From the NCBI RefSeq assembly GCF_030817655.1, contig NZ_JAUSZM010000003.1, positions 1,364,001-1,428,000 on the forward strand: DNA of 64,000 bases, given 5' to 3'. The notes beneath the pieces were generated by a model. It was not told where the DNA came from. It searched no databases and saw only the letters and a program-made list of their open reading frames with translations. The position numbers were made by a program, and so were the translations under genes. Below are positions 1 through 8,174 of this stretch, piece after piece. Position 1 is the first letter of the stretch. The number at the start of each line of letters is the position of its first letter. The DNA comes from Streptomyces sp. V4I2 (GTDB lineage Bacteria > Actinomycetota > Actinomycetes > Streptomycetales > Streptomycetaceae).

Positions 1-1020
1 GCCGTGCTCACGATGATGCTCACCGGCCGCCTCTGCCGCCGCTACGGCACCCACCCCGTGACCGTGATCTGCGGCGTCCTGCTCTCCCTCAGCATCGCCC
101 TGCCGCCGCTCACCCACTCGGCACTGACACTCGGCGCCGTCCTCTTCCTCTTCGGCATGGCATACGGAGGCATCAACGTCGCGTTCAACAGCGCGGCCGT
201 CGACCTGGTCAGGGCCCTGCACCGCCCCATCATGTCCAGCTTCCACGCCGCCTTCAGCCTCGGCGGCATGATCGGCGCCGGACTCGGCGCGCTGGTCGCC
301 GGCGCCCTGTCCCCCACCCAGCACCTGCTCGGCCTCACCGCGATCGGGCTGGTCGTCACCCTCTTCGCGGGCCGCACCCTGCTGCGGATCCAGCCCCCGG
401 CGCCATCGGACAACGCCCCACAGCCATCGGAGAGCGCACTGCGGAAGGAGTCCGCGCCACGCCGCCTGAACACGCGCACCCGCGGACTCGTCATCACCTT
501 CGGACTGATCGCCCTGTGCACGGCCTACGGGGAGGGAGCCATGGCCGACTGGAGCGCTCTGCACCTGGAACAGGACCTGGACGCCTCCCCGGGCATCGCG
601 GCCATCGGTTACTCCTGCTTCGCGCTCGCCATGACCATCGGCCGCCTGACCGGCACCAGGCTGCTCGAGCGCCTGGGCCAGACCCGCACCCTGGTGGCCG
701 GCGGCACGACCGCCGCGATCGGCATGCTCCTCGGCGCCCTCGCCCCCTCCCTGTGGGCAGCGCTCCTCGGTTTCGTGATCACCGGGCTCGGCCTCGCCAA
801 CCTCTTCCCCGTCGCGGTCGAGCGCGCCGGCACGCTGGCCGGCCCCGACGGAGTCGCGATCGCATCCACCCTCGGCTACGGCGGCATGCTCCTGGGACCG
901 CCCGCCATCGGGTTCATGGCGGACTGGTTCTCGCTTCCCGCCGCCCTCACCAGTGTCGCGGCCCTGGCCGCCACGGCAGCCGTCATCGGCTTCGTCACAC
1001 GACGTGCGGCAGAGCGCTGA
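1..1020 (+). CDS. MFS transporter, 3' part (truncated by window start)
   Basis: The reading frame is open from the first base, so the true start lies outside the window. About 339 residues remain of a protein that normally has roughly 400. Hydrophobic helices recur at the expected spacing (for example the stretch around VLFLFGMAYGGINVAFNSA, a helix near AALLGFVITGLGLANLFPVA, and the last helix before the Arg-rich C-terminus). A hydrophilic Pro/Ser loop at about residues 125-155 looks like the central cytoplasmic loop between the two six-helix halves. The helix pattern and the motif IGRLTGTRLLERLG (a motif-A-like loop) support a drug or sugar efflux-type MFS permease. Substrate cannot be told from sequence. 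The gene is followed by a separate small gene 77 bases downstream. Confidence 0.9.
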   Translation, partial: AVLTMMLTGRLCRRYGTHPVTVICGVLLSLSIALPPLTHSALTLGAVLFLFGMAYGGINVAFNSAAVDLVRALHRPIMSSFHAAFSLGGMIGAGLGALVAGALSPTQHLLGLTAIGLVVTLFAGRTLLRIQPPAPSDNAPQPSESALRKESAPRRLNTRTRGLVITFGLIALCTAYGEGAMADWSALHLEQDLDASPGIAAIGYSCFALAMTIGRLTGTRLLERLGQTRTLVAGGTTAAIGMLLGALAPSLWAALLGFVITGLGLANLFPVAVERAGTLAGPDGVAIASTLGYGGMLLGPPAIGFMADWFSLPAALTSVAALAATAAVIGFVTRRAAER

Positions 1021-1097
1021 TCCCCGAGTTCCTCGCCCCTGTTCCGAACAACGGAGACAGATGGCAGTACTGAAGGGCCGCACGAGGGCGCATACTG

Positions 1098-1325
1098 GTG
1101 GCAATGACAAAGCCAGCTGCATCCAAGCGCTATTTGCCTACCAGCCCCTTCAAGGCCCCGGTCGCGCCGCCGCCCAAGGAGTTCGCCGTGGGCGACCGGG
1201 TCACGCACGACATGTACGGTCTCGGCCGAGTGATCGGCGTCGAGGACGGAATCGCGACGCTTGTCGATTTCGGATCGGCGCAACAGCGGATCATGAGCCC
1301 GTACACGAAGATGCGCAAGCTGTAG
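1098..1325 (+). CDS. Small CarD/Tudor-like conserved protein
   Basis: A 75-residue basic protein. Residues about 28-70 (FAVGDRVTHDMYGLGRVIGV and onward) resemble the first beta-strands of CarD_CdnL_TRCF/Tudor-like domains: a GDRV turn, a GxGxV strand, then a V-DFG strand. In that family this fold binds RNA polymerase beta, but the protein here is far shorter than CarD (about 160 residues) and has no helical DNA-binding half. It may be a stand-alone nucleic-acid or polymerase binding module; this is inference. GTG at 1098 is preferred because GAGGG lies 9 bases upstream; ATG at 1104 is possible. Upstream and downstream genes are unrelated. Confidence 0.7.
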   Translation: MAMTKPAASKRYLPTSPFKAPVAPPPKEFAVGDRVTHDMYGLGRVIGVEDGIATLVDFGSAQQRIMSPYTKMRKL

Positions 1326-1372
1326 GACCGCGGTGCCCGGTCGCGGCACCCCGGGCCGCAGCATGCCCCTGA

Positions 1373-1564
1373 CCGATTGGAAGACCTCTCATCGACCTGA
1401 CCTCGTTGTTCTCCGCTCCGGAAGGGGCGACCCACGCCGCCACCGCGGCATCGCCGCCTCCGACGACGAGCCCCTTCCAGGCACCGGACTTCGGGGAGGA
1501 CGAGACGTTCCTGCCCAATGACGGGCAGGCATCCGCCTCGGACACCGGTACGGCTCAGTACTAG
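1373..1564 (+). pseudogene. C-terminal remnant of an unidentified Pro/Ser-rich protein
   Basis: In the frame ending at the TAG at 1562-1564 about 63 residues read as PLIDLTSLFSAPE, then an Ala/Pro/Thr linker, then SPFQAPDFGEDETFLP and a short polar tail. This composition looks like the acidic, disordered C-terminus of a real streptomycete protein rather than random high-GC frame. A TGA at 1370-1372 closes the frame and no start codon with an RBS precedes it. I cannot name the parent protein. Read as a fragment left by deletion, consistent with the decayed sequence that follows. Confidence 0.3.
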
Positions 1565-2309
1565 GCCGCCCGGCCTCCCGCGGTACGGCCATGGCTCCAC
1601 CCGCACCCTCGGCGGTCGCCCGACCGGCTCGCCCGGCCGTAGCGCGTACCGCTTCCGGTGTCGGCACCTCGATCTCCGCACACGCCCCATCAGCTGTCAC
1701 CGCCCCTGTCAGCAACGAGGACGCTCCATGCCCCAGGGTTGGGGCAGGGGCCCGGTGCAGGCACATCCTCCGTGGGCGGAGGCCGTGCCGACCTGATGGT
1801 GACTCGTGTCAGGTACGCATGTAGGCCCTGCACACCCGAGATCCGCTGATGACTTCGCGAGCGTCCCTCGCAGGGCTTGCCCCGGTCGGTGAGATGCACC
1901 CGACCCGCGCGGCATGCGCCGGGACTCCCAGCGGTTCACGGTCTGGGACCTGACCCGCGAACGTGCCCGCACCGGCAGGTCAGCCGCACACCCTTCGACA
2001 CCCCGCCCCCTGCACGTACGCCCGCCACTCCTCCAGCGGTACACCGTGGACGCCGCCCAGGCGGTCGCCCAGGTCTGCGCCCGGGCGAAGGACGCGGCCC
2101 TGACGCCCTGCGACGCTCCGGACGGAACCGCACCGCACCGTTCACCCCGCCTTCACCGCCAGGACGCACATGCCACTTTCGCCCCTCCGTGCGGCCTCCT
2201 GGCGTCGGGCCCGGCCAGGGCCGCCGTGCCTCGGCGACCACGGCCAGGCCCGTCGCTTCCTGTCCGTCCTGTGCCCCTCAGCGAAAGGCGAACGCCCACC
2301 TGCGCCCTG
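1565..2309. other. Decayed intergenic region with no supportable gene
   Basis: About 745 bases between the remnant above and the GH92 fragment. All frames are open for long stretches because of G+C content, but none gives a recognisable domain, a start with an RBS, or sensible hydrophobic or charged patterning; translations are dominated by Arg/Pro/Gly. I see no terminal inverted repeats, no transposase motif and no tRNA fold. Most likely rotting sequence left by deletion of the 5' part of the GH92 gene and its neighbours. Confidence 0.5.
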
Positions 2310-3085
2310 ACCGGCTGCAAGGCCAAGGTCTTCGCCGAACACGCCACCTACTGGCGCAATGTCTTCACCCCCGAAGCCACCCCCGGCGCCGGCTACATCC
2401 AGGCCCGCCGGCTCGACGGCCCCTGGGTCACCCCCTTCACCCCCGCCGGTGACCTCGGCTTCGCCCAGGGCACCAGCGCCACCTACACCTGGATGGTGCC
2501 GCAGGACGTAGCGGGACTGGCCGAGGCGATGGGCGGCCGGGACGTGGCCGCCGCCCGGCTGGACGGCTTCTTCCACACGGCGGACGGCTCCTGGTCGGTC
2601 CGCGGCGGCGACCCGCTGCGCTACGACCCGATCAACGAGCCCGGGATCCACGCCCCGTGGCTCTACAACGCCCTCGGGCAGCCCTGGAAGACCCAGGCGA
2701 CGGTGCGTCAGATCCTCGACACCGTGTACGGCACCGGACCGCGGGCCTGCCCGGCAACGACGACCTCGGCACCATGTCCGCCTGGTACGTCTTCTCCGCC
2801 CTGGGCCTGTATCCGCGGACTCCGGGCAGCGCGCCCCTGCTGCTGGGGGCGCCGGTCTTCCCCGTCGCGGTGGTGGACCGGCCCGGTTCGAGGGACATCA
2901 CGATCAGCGCGCCGGACGCCGATGACACGCACGTGTTCGTGGACGCCGTACGCCTCAGCGGGCGGGCGTACCCGAAGTCCTGGACGGAGGCCAGTCCGAC
3001 CCGGTCGGGAGGCACCCTCGCCTTCCGGCTCGCCGAGCGGCCGAACACCCGGCGGGCGACCGACCCGGCCGGTCTGCCGAAGTGA
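2310..3085 (+). pseudogene. GH92 alpha-1,2-mannosidase, C-terminal fragment with frameshift
   Basis: From about 2310 the sequence matches the GH92 core: AEHATYWRNVFTP, then GFAQGTSATYTWMVPQDVAG, then ARLDGFF, then DPINEPGIHAPWLYNALGQP. The frame breaks near 2740: the first frame reads VYGTGP and then turns to nonsense, while the next frame continues exactly with AGLPGNDDLGTMSAWYVFSALG and runs to the stop at 3083. One lost base explains this. GH92 enzymes (secreted, calcium-dependent exo-mannosidases) are usually 700-1100 residues; only the last 250 or so remain. With a missing N-terminal domain and a frameshift the gene cannot make active enzyme. Confidence 0.85.
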
Positions 3086-3090
3086 CACGC

Positions 3091-3118
3091 GTGTGGGCCC
3101 GGCCGACCGGGCCCACAC
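3091..3118. terminator. Bidirectional hairpin between GH92 remnant and S1 protease
   Basis: Perfect 12-bp inverted repeat: GTGTGGGCCCGG at 3091-3102 pairs with CCGGGCCCACAC at 3107-3118 around a CCGA loop. It sits between two convergent 3' ends, six bases past the GH92 stop and 17 bases past the protease stop on the other strand. There is no clear U-tract, as is usual in Streptomyces. Confidence 0.75.
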
Positions 3119-3134
3119 CGGTGTGCCGTGGCGG

Positions 3135-4289
3135 TCAGGCGGTGTGCAGGGTCAGGCCGTACCGGTTGAGGATCTCGTTGACGGGCTGGAACCAGGTCTC
3201 GCCCCCGCTGCCGCAGTTGCCCCAGCCGCCGGAGGTGACCCCCTGGGCCTGGTCGCCGCTGATGAACGAGCCGCCCGAGTCACCTGGTTCGGCGCACACG
3301 CTGGTCTTGGTCATCTGGCGCACCGCGCCCTGGCTGTAGTTGACCGTCTCGTTCTTGGCGAGCACCGTGCCGCAGTGCCAGTGCGTCGTCGATCCCGACC
3401 GGCAGACGGAGGCACCGACCGGCGCCTCGGCCGAGCCGCGCACGAGCCGGTCGGAGACGGTGCCCCAGCCGAGCACGACCGGAACCGTCCACCAGCCGCT
3501 GCCCACGTTGACCCAGGCGTAGTCGTTGTCCGGGAACGAGGAGCCCTGGAAGTTTCCGATGTAGGTGCCGTCCCAGCCCCTGACGCCGGCGCCCGTCCGG
3601 CCGCAGTGTCCGGCGGTGACGAAGCCGCCGTGCACGGAGAAGCCGATGGAGCAGCGGACATTGCCGGTGTAGTAGGGGTCGCCGCCGACGGTTCCGGCCG
3701 CGAAAGTCGTCGGTGCGGTGGCGACCCGCCGCACGGTGACGGGGCCCGCCTCGCGGGCACGGGCGACGAACCGCTGGACATCGTTGTCGCGTTCGTCGGC
3801 GCGGACGATGTTCACGACCACCGTGTTCGCTTCGGGGTCGACGTGCCAGCTGCTGACGCCGGCCGGTGCGGGGAGCTTGTCGAGGCGTGCCTGGGTGGCG
3901 GCGAGCTCCCGGGCACTGTGCGCGACGGTACGGACGCTCGCGCCCGTGGCCCGTATCTCCCGGAGGGCGGCGGCGGACGTGCCCGGGATGACCCCGACGG
4001 TCAGTGTGCCGCCTGCGGCGTCGAACCAGGAGCCTCCGAAGGACGTTCCGGCGGCCCGGCGGGCCTTGGGCTCCAGGGCCGTGGCCCGCTGTTCGGCGGC
4101 GAGCCTTTCCTCGGCGTCCGCCTCCGACAGACCAAGGTCCCGCTGCATGGCCGAGAGCAGACCGGCGGAGGCGGATGCCTCGGCGGAGGGAGCGTCGTCG
4201 GCGGTGGCGGGCACGGTGCCCGCGGTGATCCCGGCACCGAGCAGGAGCAGTACGGCCAGGCCCGCGCGCGTGAATCGGGTGCGTCTCAT
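3135..4289 (-). CDS. Secreted S1 (chymotrypsin-fold) protease, streptogrisin/alpha-lytic type
   Basis: A 384-residue pre-pro-protease. A basic Arg-rich start and hydrophobic core ending near VPATADDA form a Sec signal. An alpha-lytic-type propeptide follows (about residues 30-185, with a GLLSAMQRDLGLSEADAEERL helix typical of these pro-regions). The mature domain starts near TVGGDPYYTG and holds the triad: His in GGFVTAGHCG, Asp in FPDNDYAWV, Ser in EPGDSGGSF. Cysteine pairs around the His and Ser match streptogrisins. ATG at 4289 is preferred over 4313 because GAAGGG lies about 8 bases upstream. A perfect palindrome about 52 bases upstream suggests LacI-family control. Role: extracellular protein degradation. 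Confidence 0.93.
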   Translation of the reverse strand: MRRTRFTRAGLAVLLLLGAGITAGTVPATADDAPSAEASASAGLLSAMQRDLGLSEADAEERLAAEQRATALEPKARRAAGTSFGGSWFDAAGGTLTVGVIPGTSAAALREIRATGASVRTVAHSARELAATQARLDKLPAPAGVSSWHVDPEANTVVVNIVRADERDNDVQRFVARAREAGPVTVRRVATAPTTFAAGTVGGDPYYTGNVRCSIGFSVHGGFVTAGHCGRTGAGVRGWDGTYIGNFQGSSFPDNDYAWVNVGSGWWTVPVVLGWGTVSDRLVRGSAEAPVGASVCRSGSTTHWHCGTVLAKNETVNYSQGAVRQMTKTSVCAEPGDSGGSFISGDQAQGVTSGGWGNCGSGGETWFQPVNEILNRYGLTLHTA

Positions 4290-4340
4290 GGAGATTGCCC
4301 TTCGTCGTTCCAACGAGGTGGGGGTGGAACAGCAGAGTTC

Positions 4341-4356
4341 CTGAGAGCGCTCTCAG
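4341..4356. promoter_or_regulatory. LacI/CebR-like 16-bp perfect palindrome upstream of S1 protease
   Basis: CTGAGAGCGCTCTCAG is a perfect palindrome centred on GC, 52 bases upstream of the protease start. It differs only by one symmetric position from the TGGGAGCGCTCCCA box bound by CebR-type LacI regulators in Streptomyces (established for cellulose/cellobiose control). Binding here is inferred. Confidence 0.55.
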
Positions 4357-4474
4357 CGTTGTGGCGCAGCAGAGCCTAGCCGCTGATCATGGACAGGTCC
4401 ATGCCAATGTCCGACGAGTCGTCAGAACCGCGCCGCCTCCCCTTGGAACGCACTCCATCCGGCACACTCACCCC

Positions 4475-5215
4475 ATGGAGACAGCCGAGTTCGTAGCAAT
4501 CCTCGACCGGGAGGGCCGACTGCTGGCCGCGGCCGCGGAGGAGGCCGGCACCGGCGCGAAGGTGCCGACCTGTCCGGGGTGGCAGGTGACCGACCTGTTG
4601 CGGCACACGGGGATGGTGCATCGCTGGGCGGCGACGTTCGTCGCCGAGGGGCACACCTCGTACCACCCCGACGCAGGGCAGCCCGACCTCGACGGCGCCG
4701 AGCTGCTGGCCTGGTTCCGCGAGGGGCACGGGCAGCTCGTGGACACCCTGCGCTCCGCCTCGCCCGACGTGCAGTGCTGGCACTTCCTGCCCGCGCCCTC
4801 GCCGCTCGCGTTCTGGGCACGGCGGCAGGCGCACGAGACGGCCGTGCACCGGATCGACGCGGAGTCGGCGAGGGGCGGCGCCCCGAGCGGGATCGCCGGC
4901 GACTTCGCGGTGGACGGCATCGACGAACTGCTGCTCGGCTTCCACGCCCGCCCCAAGAGCAAGGTGCGCGTCGAGGAACCCCGGATCCTGAGGGTGCGGG
5001 CGACGGACACGGACGGCGCGGTGTGGACCGTACGACTGTCGCAGGAGCCGCCGGCCGTGGAGCGGAGCGCGACCGGGGAAGCCGACTGTGAAGTGGCCGG
5101 TCCCATCACGCAGTTGTATCTGTCGCTGTGGAATCGGCTGCCGTTCCCGAGCGTGGCCGGGGATGCCTCGGTGGCCGAGCTGTGGCGTGACACGTCCGGT
5201 GTGACCTGGAGCTGA
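4475..5215 (+). CDS. Maleylpyruvate isomerase-family (DinB-like, mycothiol-type) protein
   Basis: A 246-residue protein. The N-terminal half matches the mycothiol-dependent maleylpyruvate isomerase N-domain: the VPTCPGWQVTDLLRHTG motif and the later RRQAHETAVHRIDAE motif supply the three conserved histidines that bind metal in DinB-like helical bundles. The C-terminal half is the alpha/beta MDMPI_C-like domain. Family members use mycothiol in isomerase or transferase reactions; the substrate is unknown. ATG at 4475 begins METAEFVAILD and matches the family N-terminus. It is convergent with the MarR gene, their stops being only 7 bases apart. Confidence 0.85.
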   Translation: METAEFVAILDREGRLLAAAAEEAGTGAKVPTCPGWQVTDLLRHTGMVHRWAATFVAEGHTSYHPDAGQPDLDGAELLAWFREGHGQLVDTLRSASPDVQCWHFLPAPSPLAFWARRQAHETAVHRIDAESARGGAPSGIAGDFAVDGIDELLLGFHARPKSKVRVEEPRILRVRATDTDGAVWTVRLSQEPPAVERSATGEADCEVAGPITQLYLSLWNRLPFPSVAGDASVAELWRDTSGVTWS

Positions 5216-5227
5216 GCGCCGCTCAGC
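5211..5227. terminator. Short stem spanning two convergent stop codons
   Basis: GCTGAGC at 5211-5217 pairs with GCTCAGC at 5221-5227 around GCC. The 7-bp stem contains the stop codons of both convergent genes, so it could act in both directions. It is short and has no U-tract, so the assignment is tentative. Confidence 0.35.
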
Positions 5228-5615
5228 CGGAGGCCAGCATCCTGGTGAGTACCGCGCGCTGCAGTGGCAGCACGTCGCCGTGCAGCGCGCGCCCCTTCTC
5301 CGTGAGCGCCACGCGAACGCCTCGCCGGTCCTCCGCGCACAGCCCGCGTTCGACCAGACCGTCCTTCTCCAGCCGGGCGACCAGCCGCGACAGCGCGCTC
5401 TGGCTGAGGTGGACGTGCTCGGATATCTCCTGGACGCGGTAGGAACAGACGCCGTCGGCACGTTGTTCGGACAGGACGTCGAGCACCTCGAAGTCGCTGG
5501 CGCACAGGCCGTGTCGGTGCAGCGCGCGGTCGAGTTCGCACTGGGTGCGCGCATGCAGCGCCAGGAGGTCCCGCCACTGGTCCGCGAGCGTCTGCTCGGC
5601 CTTCTCCGCCGCCAT
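5223..5615 (-). CDS. MarR-family transcriptional regulator
   Basis: A 130-residue winged-helix protein: an N-terminal dimerisation helix (LADQWRDLLALHARTQCELD), then the recognition helix region (ISEHVHLSQSALSRLVARLE) and the wing with EDRRGVRVALTEKGRA, the DxR...LT signature of MarR proteins. ATG at 5615 gives the standard family length; in-frame ATGs at 5651 and 5687 would extend the protein into the operator region. Divergent from a DHA2-type drug efflux gene, the usual arrangement for a local repressor released by a small phenolic or drug-like ligand. Ligand unknown. Confidence 0.9.
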   Translation of the reverse strand: MAAEKAEQTLADQWRDLLALHARTQCELDRALHRHGLCASDFEVLDVLSEQRADGVCSYRVQEISEHVHLSQSALSRLVARLEKDGLVERGLCAEDRRGVRVALTEKGRALHGDVLPLQRAVLTRMLASG

Positions 5616-5659
5616 GAGCGGCACCGTAGCAGAGGAACGGCTTTGTTGCATCGGAATTA

Positions 5660-5694
5660 AATGCGTTTGCATTCGATGCATGCGCATGTAGTGT
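5660..5694 (+). promoter_or_regulatory. MarR operator and leaderless-type promoter of the efflux gene
   Basis: AATGC-GTTT-GCATT (5660-5673) is an inverted repeat. It overlaps a candidate -35 (TTGCAT, 5667-5672), followed after 16 bases by TAGTGT (5689-5694). That -10 ends only 7 bases before the ATG at 5702, so the mRNA would be leaderless or nearly so. A regulator bound to the repeat would block the -35. Seen in sequence; binding and promoter use are inferred. Confidence 0.5.
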
Positions 5695-5701
5695 CGGCCG
5701 C

Positions 5702-7189
5702 ATGACCTCTCCGCTCACCACCCCCGCGGCCCCGTCCCCGGCGGTCAGCTGGACGCCCCGGCTGTGGGGCACCCTTCTGGTGCTGTGCGCCGCGATGTTC
5801 CTGGACGCGCTGGACGTGTCGATGGTCGGCGTCGCCCTGCCGTCCATCGGCGCCGATCTCGGCCTGTCCACCTCGACCCTGCAATGGATCGTCAGCGGCT
5901 ACATCCTCGGCTACGGCGGTCTGCTGCTCCTCGGCGGCCGGACCGCCGACCTGCTCGGCCGACGCCAGGTCTTCCTGATCGCCCTGGGCGTCTTCGCGCT
6001 CGCCTCGCTGCTCGGCGGGCTCGTCGACTCCGGCCCGCTGCTGATCGCCAGCCGCTTCATCAAGGGCCTGAGCGCGGCCTTCACCGCCCCCGCCGGCCTG
6101 TCGATCATCACCACGACGTTCCCGGAGGGCCCGCTGCGCAACCGCGCCCTCTCCATCTACACCACCTGCGCCGCCACCGGCTTCTCGATGGGCCTGGTGC
6201 TGTCCGGCCTGCTCACCGAGGCCAGCTGGCGCCTGACCATGCTGCTGCCCGCGCCCATCGCCCTGATCGCCCTCGTCGCGGGCCTGAAGCTGCTGCCGCG
6301 CACCGCACGCGAGAAGGACCACAACGGCTACGACATCCCCGGTGCGATTCTCGGCACCAGCTCGATGCTGTTGCTGGTCTTCACCGTCGTACAGGCCCCG
6401 GAGGCCGGCTGGACCTCGGCCCGCACCTTGCTGTCCTTCCTCGCGGTGGCCGTCCTGCTCACGGTGTTCGTGCTGGTCGAGCGGCGCTCGGCGGGCCCGC
6501 TGATCCGGCTCGGCGTGCTGCGGTCCGGCACCCAGATCCGCGCCCAGCTCGGCGCGATGGCCTTCTTCGGCTCGTACGTCGGCTTCCAGTTCCTGGTCAC
6601 CCTGTACATGCAGTCCCTGCTCGGCTGGTCGGCGCTGCACACCGCGCTCGCCTTCCTCCCCGCCGGCGCACTCGTGGCGCTGTCCGCGACCAAGATGGGC
6701 GCGATCGTCGACCGGTTCGGCACCCAGCGGCTGATCGCGGTGGGCTTCGCGCTGATGGTCGTCGGATACGCCCTGTTCCTCCAGGTCGACCTCGACCCCG
6801 TGTACGCGGCCGTCATCCTGCCGTCGATGCTGCTCATCGGCGCCGCCTGCGCCCTGGTCTTCCCGTCGCTCAACATCCAGGCCACCAACGGCGTCGAGGA
6901 CCACGAGCAGGGCATGGTCTCCGGCCTGCTCAACACCTCGGTCCAGGTGGGCGGCGCGATCTTCCTGGCCATCGTGACGGCCGTGGTGACCGCGGGCGCT
7001 CCCGAGAACGCCACCCCGCAGGCCGTCCTCGACAGCTACCGGCCCGGACTGGTCGTGGTGACCATGGTCGCCGCGGCCGGACTCCTGATCACACTCACCG
7101 GACTGCGGCCCACGCGTCGCGCACAGTCGTCCGTCGTGGTCGCCAAGTCCACTGCCCAGGAGGCGGAGCGCGTCGCCGTACGCGACTAG
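5702..7189 (+). CDS. MFS drug efflux transporter, DHA2 (14-helix) type
   Basis: A 495-residue membrane protein. The first helix region holds AAMFLDALDVSMVGVALPSI (D-x-x-x-V-x-x-A-L-P, motif D1 of drug:H+ antiporters), then LGGRTADLLGRRQVF (motif A). Fourteen hydrophobic segments follow, with an extra pair around the centre (GAILGTSSMLLLVFTV), the mark of the QacA/EmrB group. These pumps export lipophilic drugs or natural products using the proton gradient. Divergent from a MarR gene with an operator between them, so expression is probably induced by the substrate. A strong hairpin terminator follows at once. Confidence 0.92.
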   Translation: MTSPLTTPAAPSPAVSWTPRLWGTLLVLCAAMFLDALDVSMVGVALPSIGADLGLSTSTLQWIVSGYILGYGGLLLLGGRTADLLGRRQVFLIALGVFALASLLGGLVDSGPLLIASRFIKGLSAAFTAPAGLSIITTTFPEGPLRNRALSIYTTCAATGFSMGLVLSGLLTEASWRLTMLLPAPIALIALVAGLKLLPRTAREKDHNGYDIPGAILGTSSMLLLVFTVVQAPEAGWTSARTLLSFLAVAVLLTVFVLVERRSAGPLIRLGVLRSGTQIRAQLGAMAFFGSYVGFQFLVTLYMQSLLGWSALHTALAFLPAGALVALSATKMGAIVDRFGTQRLIAVGFALMVVGYALFLQVDLDPVYAAVILPSMLLIGAACALVFPSLNIQATNGVEDHEQGMVSGLLNTSVQVGGAIFLAIVTAVVTAGAPENATPQAVLDSYRPGLVVVTMVAAAGLLITLTGLRPTRRAQSSVVVAKSTAQEAERVAVRD

Positions 7190-7202
7190 GGGGCGCCTCC
7201 TA

Positions 7203-7244
7203 CCGGGTGCCCGGCGGGGTCTGCTTGCCCCGCCGGGCACCCGG
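7203..7244 (+). terminator. Strong terminator after DHA2 transporter
   Basis: CCGGGTGCCCGGCGGGG (7203-7219) pairs perfectly with 7228-7244 around an 8-base loop: a 17-bp stem, 14 bases past the transporter stop. It separates the transporter from the small membrane protein whose ATG is at 7261. Confidence 0.85.
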
Positions 7245-7260
7245 CTGTGAGACTCCCGGG

Positions 7261-7548
7261 ATGGAGACGTACGGGGGACGGCGCGGTCAGACCGAACGGG
7301 ACGCGATCACCGTCGAGATCGGGTACGCGCTGTTCAGCGCGGCGTTCGCGGCGGCGGTCCTGTTCGGGGCGGTCGCAGGTCCGGCACTACTGTTCGAACT
7401 GCCGTACACCATGGAGCTTCTGCTGCTCCGTACCGCCATGGTGCTCGCGCCCGTCCTCTTCCTCGCCCGGGTCGTCAGCGTGCTGGTCCGCTTCCGGCCC
7501 GGCCGGACTCAGCCCAGCCAGCCCGGCCGCACCAACCCCGACTCGTAG
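7261..7548 (+). CDS. Small membrane protein (DUF6332-like)
   Basis: A 95-residue protein with a charged N-terminus (RRGQTERDAITVEIGYAL), two hydrophobic helices (about residues 22-45 and 55-75) and a Pro/Arg tail. It resembles the short two-helix streptomycete proteins grouped as DUF6332; this match is from memory of the family pattern. Function unknown. Its last 40 bases overlap the 3' end of the convergent response-regulator gene, so the tail sequence may be unconstrained. The purine-poor 5' region shows no clear RBS, only the terminator loop of the gene upstream. Confidence 0.6.
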   Translation: METYGGRRGQTERDAITVEIGYALFSAAFAAAVLFGAVAGPALLFELPYTMELLLLRTAMVLAPVLFLARVVSVLVRFRPGRTQPSQPGRTNPDS

Positions 7549-8174
7549 GCCAGCACGACGAGTTGGGCCCTGTCGCGGGCGCCCAGCTTGACCATCGTGC
7601 GGCTGACGTGGGTCTTCGCGGTGAGAGGGCTGACCACCAGACGGCGCGCGATCTCCTCGTTGGACAGACCGATGCCGACCAGCGCCATCACCTCCCGTTC
7701 CCGTTCGGTGAGGTGGACCAGGGCGTCGGCGGCGGCCGGTTCCTTGGAGCGGGCGGCGAACTCGGCGATCAGACGGCGGGTCACGCCCGGCGAGAGCAAC
7801 GCGTCGCCCCCGACCACCGACCGTACGGCGCGCAGGAGTTCCTCCGGCTCGGTGTCCTTGACCAGGAAGCCGGAGGCGCCCGAGCGGATCGCCTCGAAGA
7901 CGTACTCGTCGAGTTCGAAGGTGGTCAGCATGACCACCTTGACGTCCGCCAGAGCGGGGTCCTCCGTGATGCGGCGGGTCGCCGCGAGACCGTCCAGCAG
8001 CGGCATGCGGATGTCCATCAGCACGACGTCCGGGCGCAGTTCGCGCACCCTGCGCAGCGCCTCCTCGCCGTCGGAGGCCTCCCCGGCCACCTCGATGTCC
8101 GGCTGCGCGTCGAGCAGCGCCCGGAAGCCGGCCCGCACCAGTGACTGGTCGTCGGCGAGCAGTACGCGGATCAC
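7509..8174 (-). CDS. NarL/LuxR-type response regulator
   Basis: A 221-residue two-domain regulator. Receiver domain: acidic pair in LLADDQ, phospho-acceptor Asp54 in VVLMDIRMP, conserved Thr in MLTTFE and Lys in FLVKDTEP. C-terminal LuxR helix-turn-helix: LTEREREVMALVGIGLSNEE, then SPLTAKTHVSRTMVKL. It overlaps the histidine-kinase gene upstream by 4 bases (ATGA), so the two are translated together as a two-component system. Target genes are not evident; the pair has no transporter in its own operon. Confidence 0.93.
   Translation of the reverse strand: MIRVLLADDQSLVRAGFRALLDAQPDIEVAGEASDGEEALRRVRELRPDVVLMDIRMPLLDGLAATRRITEDPALADVKVVMLTTFELDEYVFEAIRSGASGFLVKDTEPEELLRAVRSVVGGDALLSPGVTRRLIAEFAARSKEPAAADALVHLTEREREVMALVGIGLSNEEIARRLVVSPLTAKTHVSRTMVKLGARDRAQLVVLAYESGLVRPGWLG

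Noticed and set aside
1709..2044. A minus-strand frame with VYRWRSGGRTCRG that recalls an integrase C-terminus
   Set aside because: The likeness is limited to a few residues in Arg-rich sequence; no catalytic Tyr context, no att-like repeats and no tRNA gene nearby.
1914..4379. An 821-codon open frame across the GH92 remnant and the S1 protease
   Set aside because: Only residues from about 2310 to 2740 have GH92 similarity. The remainder is antisense to the protease gene or noise from high G+C content.
5657..7240. A 527-codon minus-strand frame opposite the DHA2 transporter
   Set aside because: Composition (Gly/Gln/Arg/Asp repeats) is typical of the antisense of a membrane protein; no RBS or known fold.
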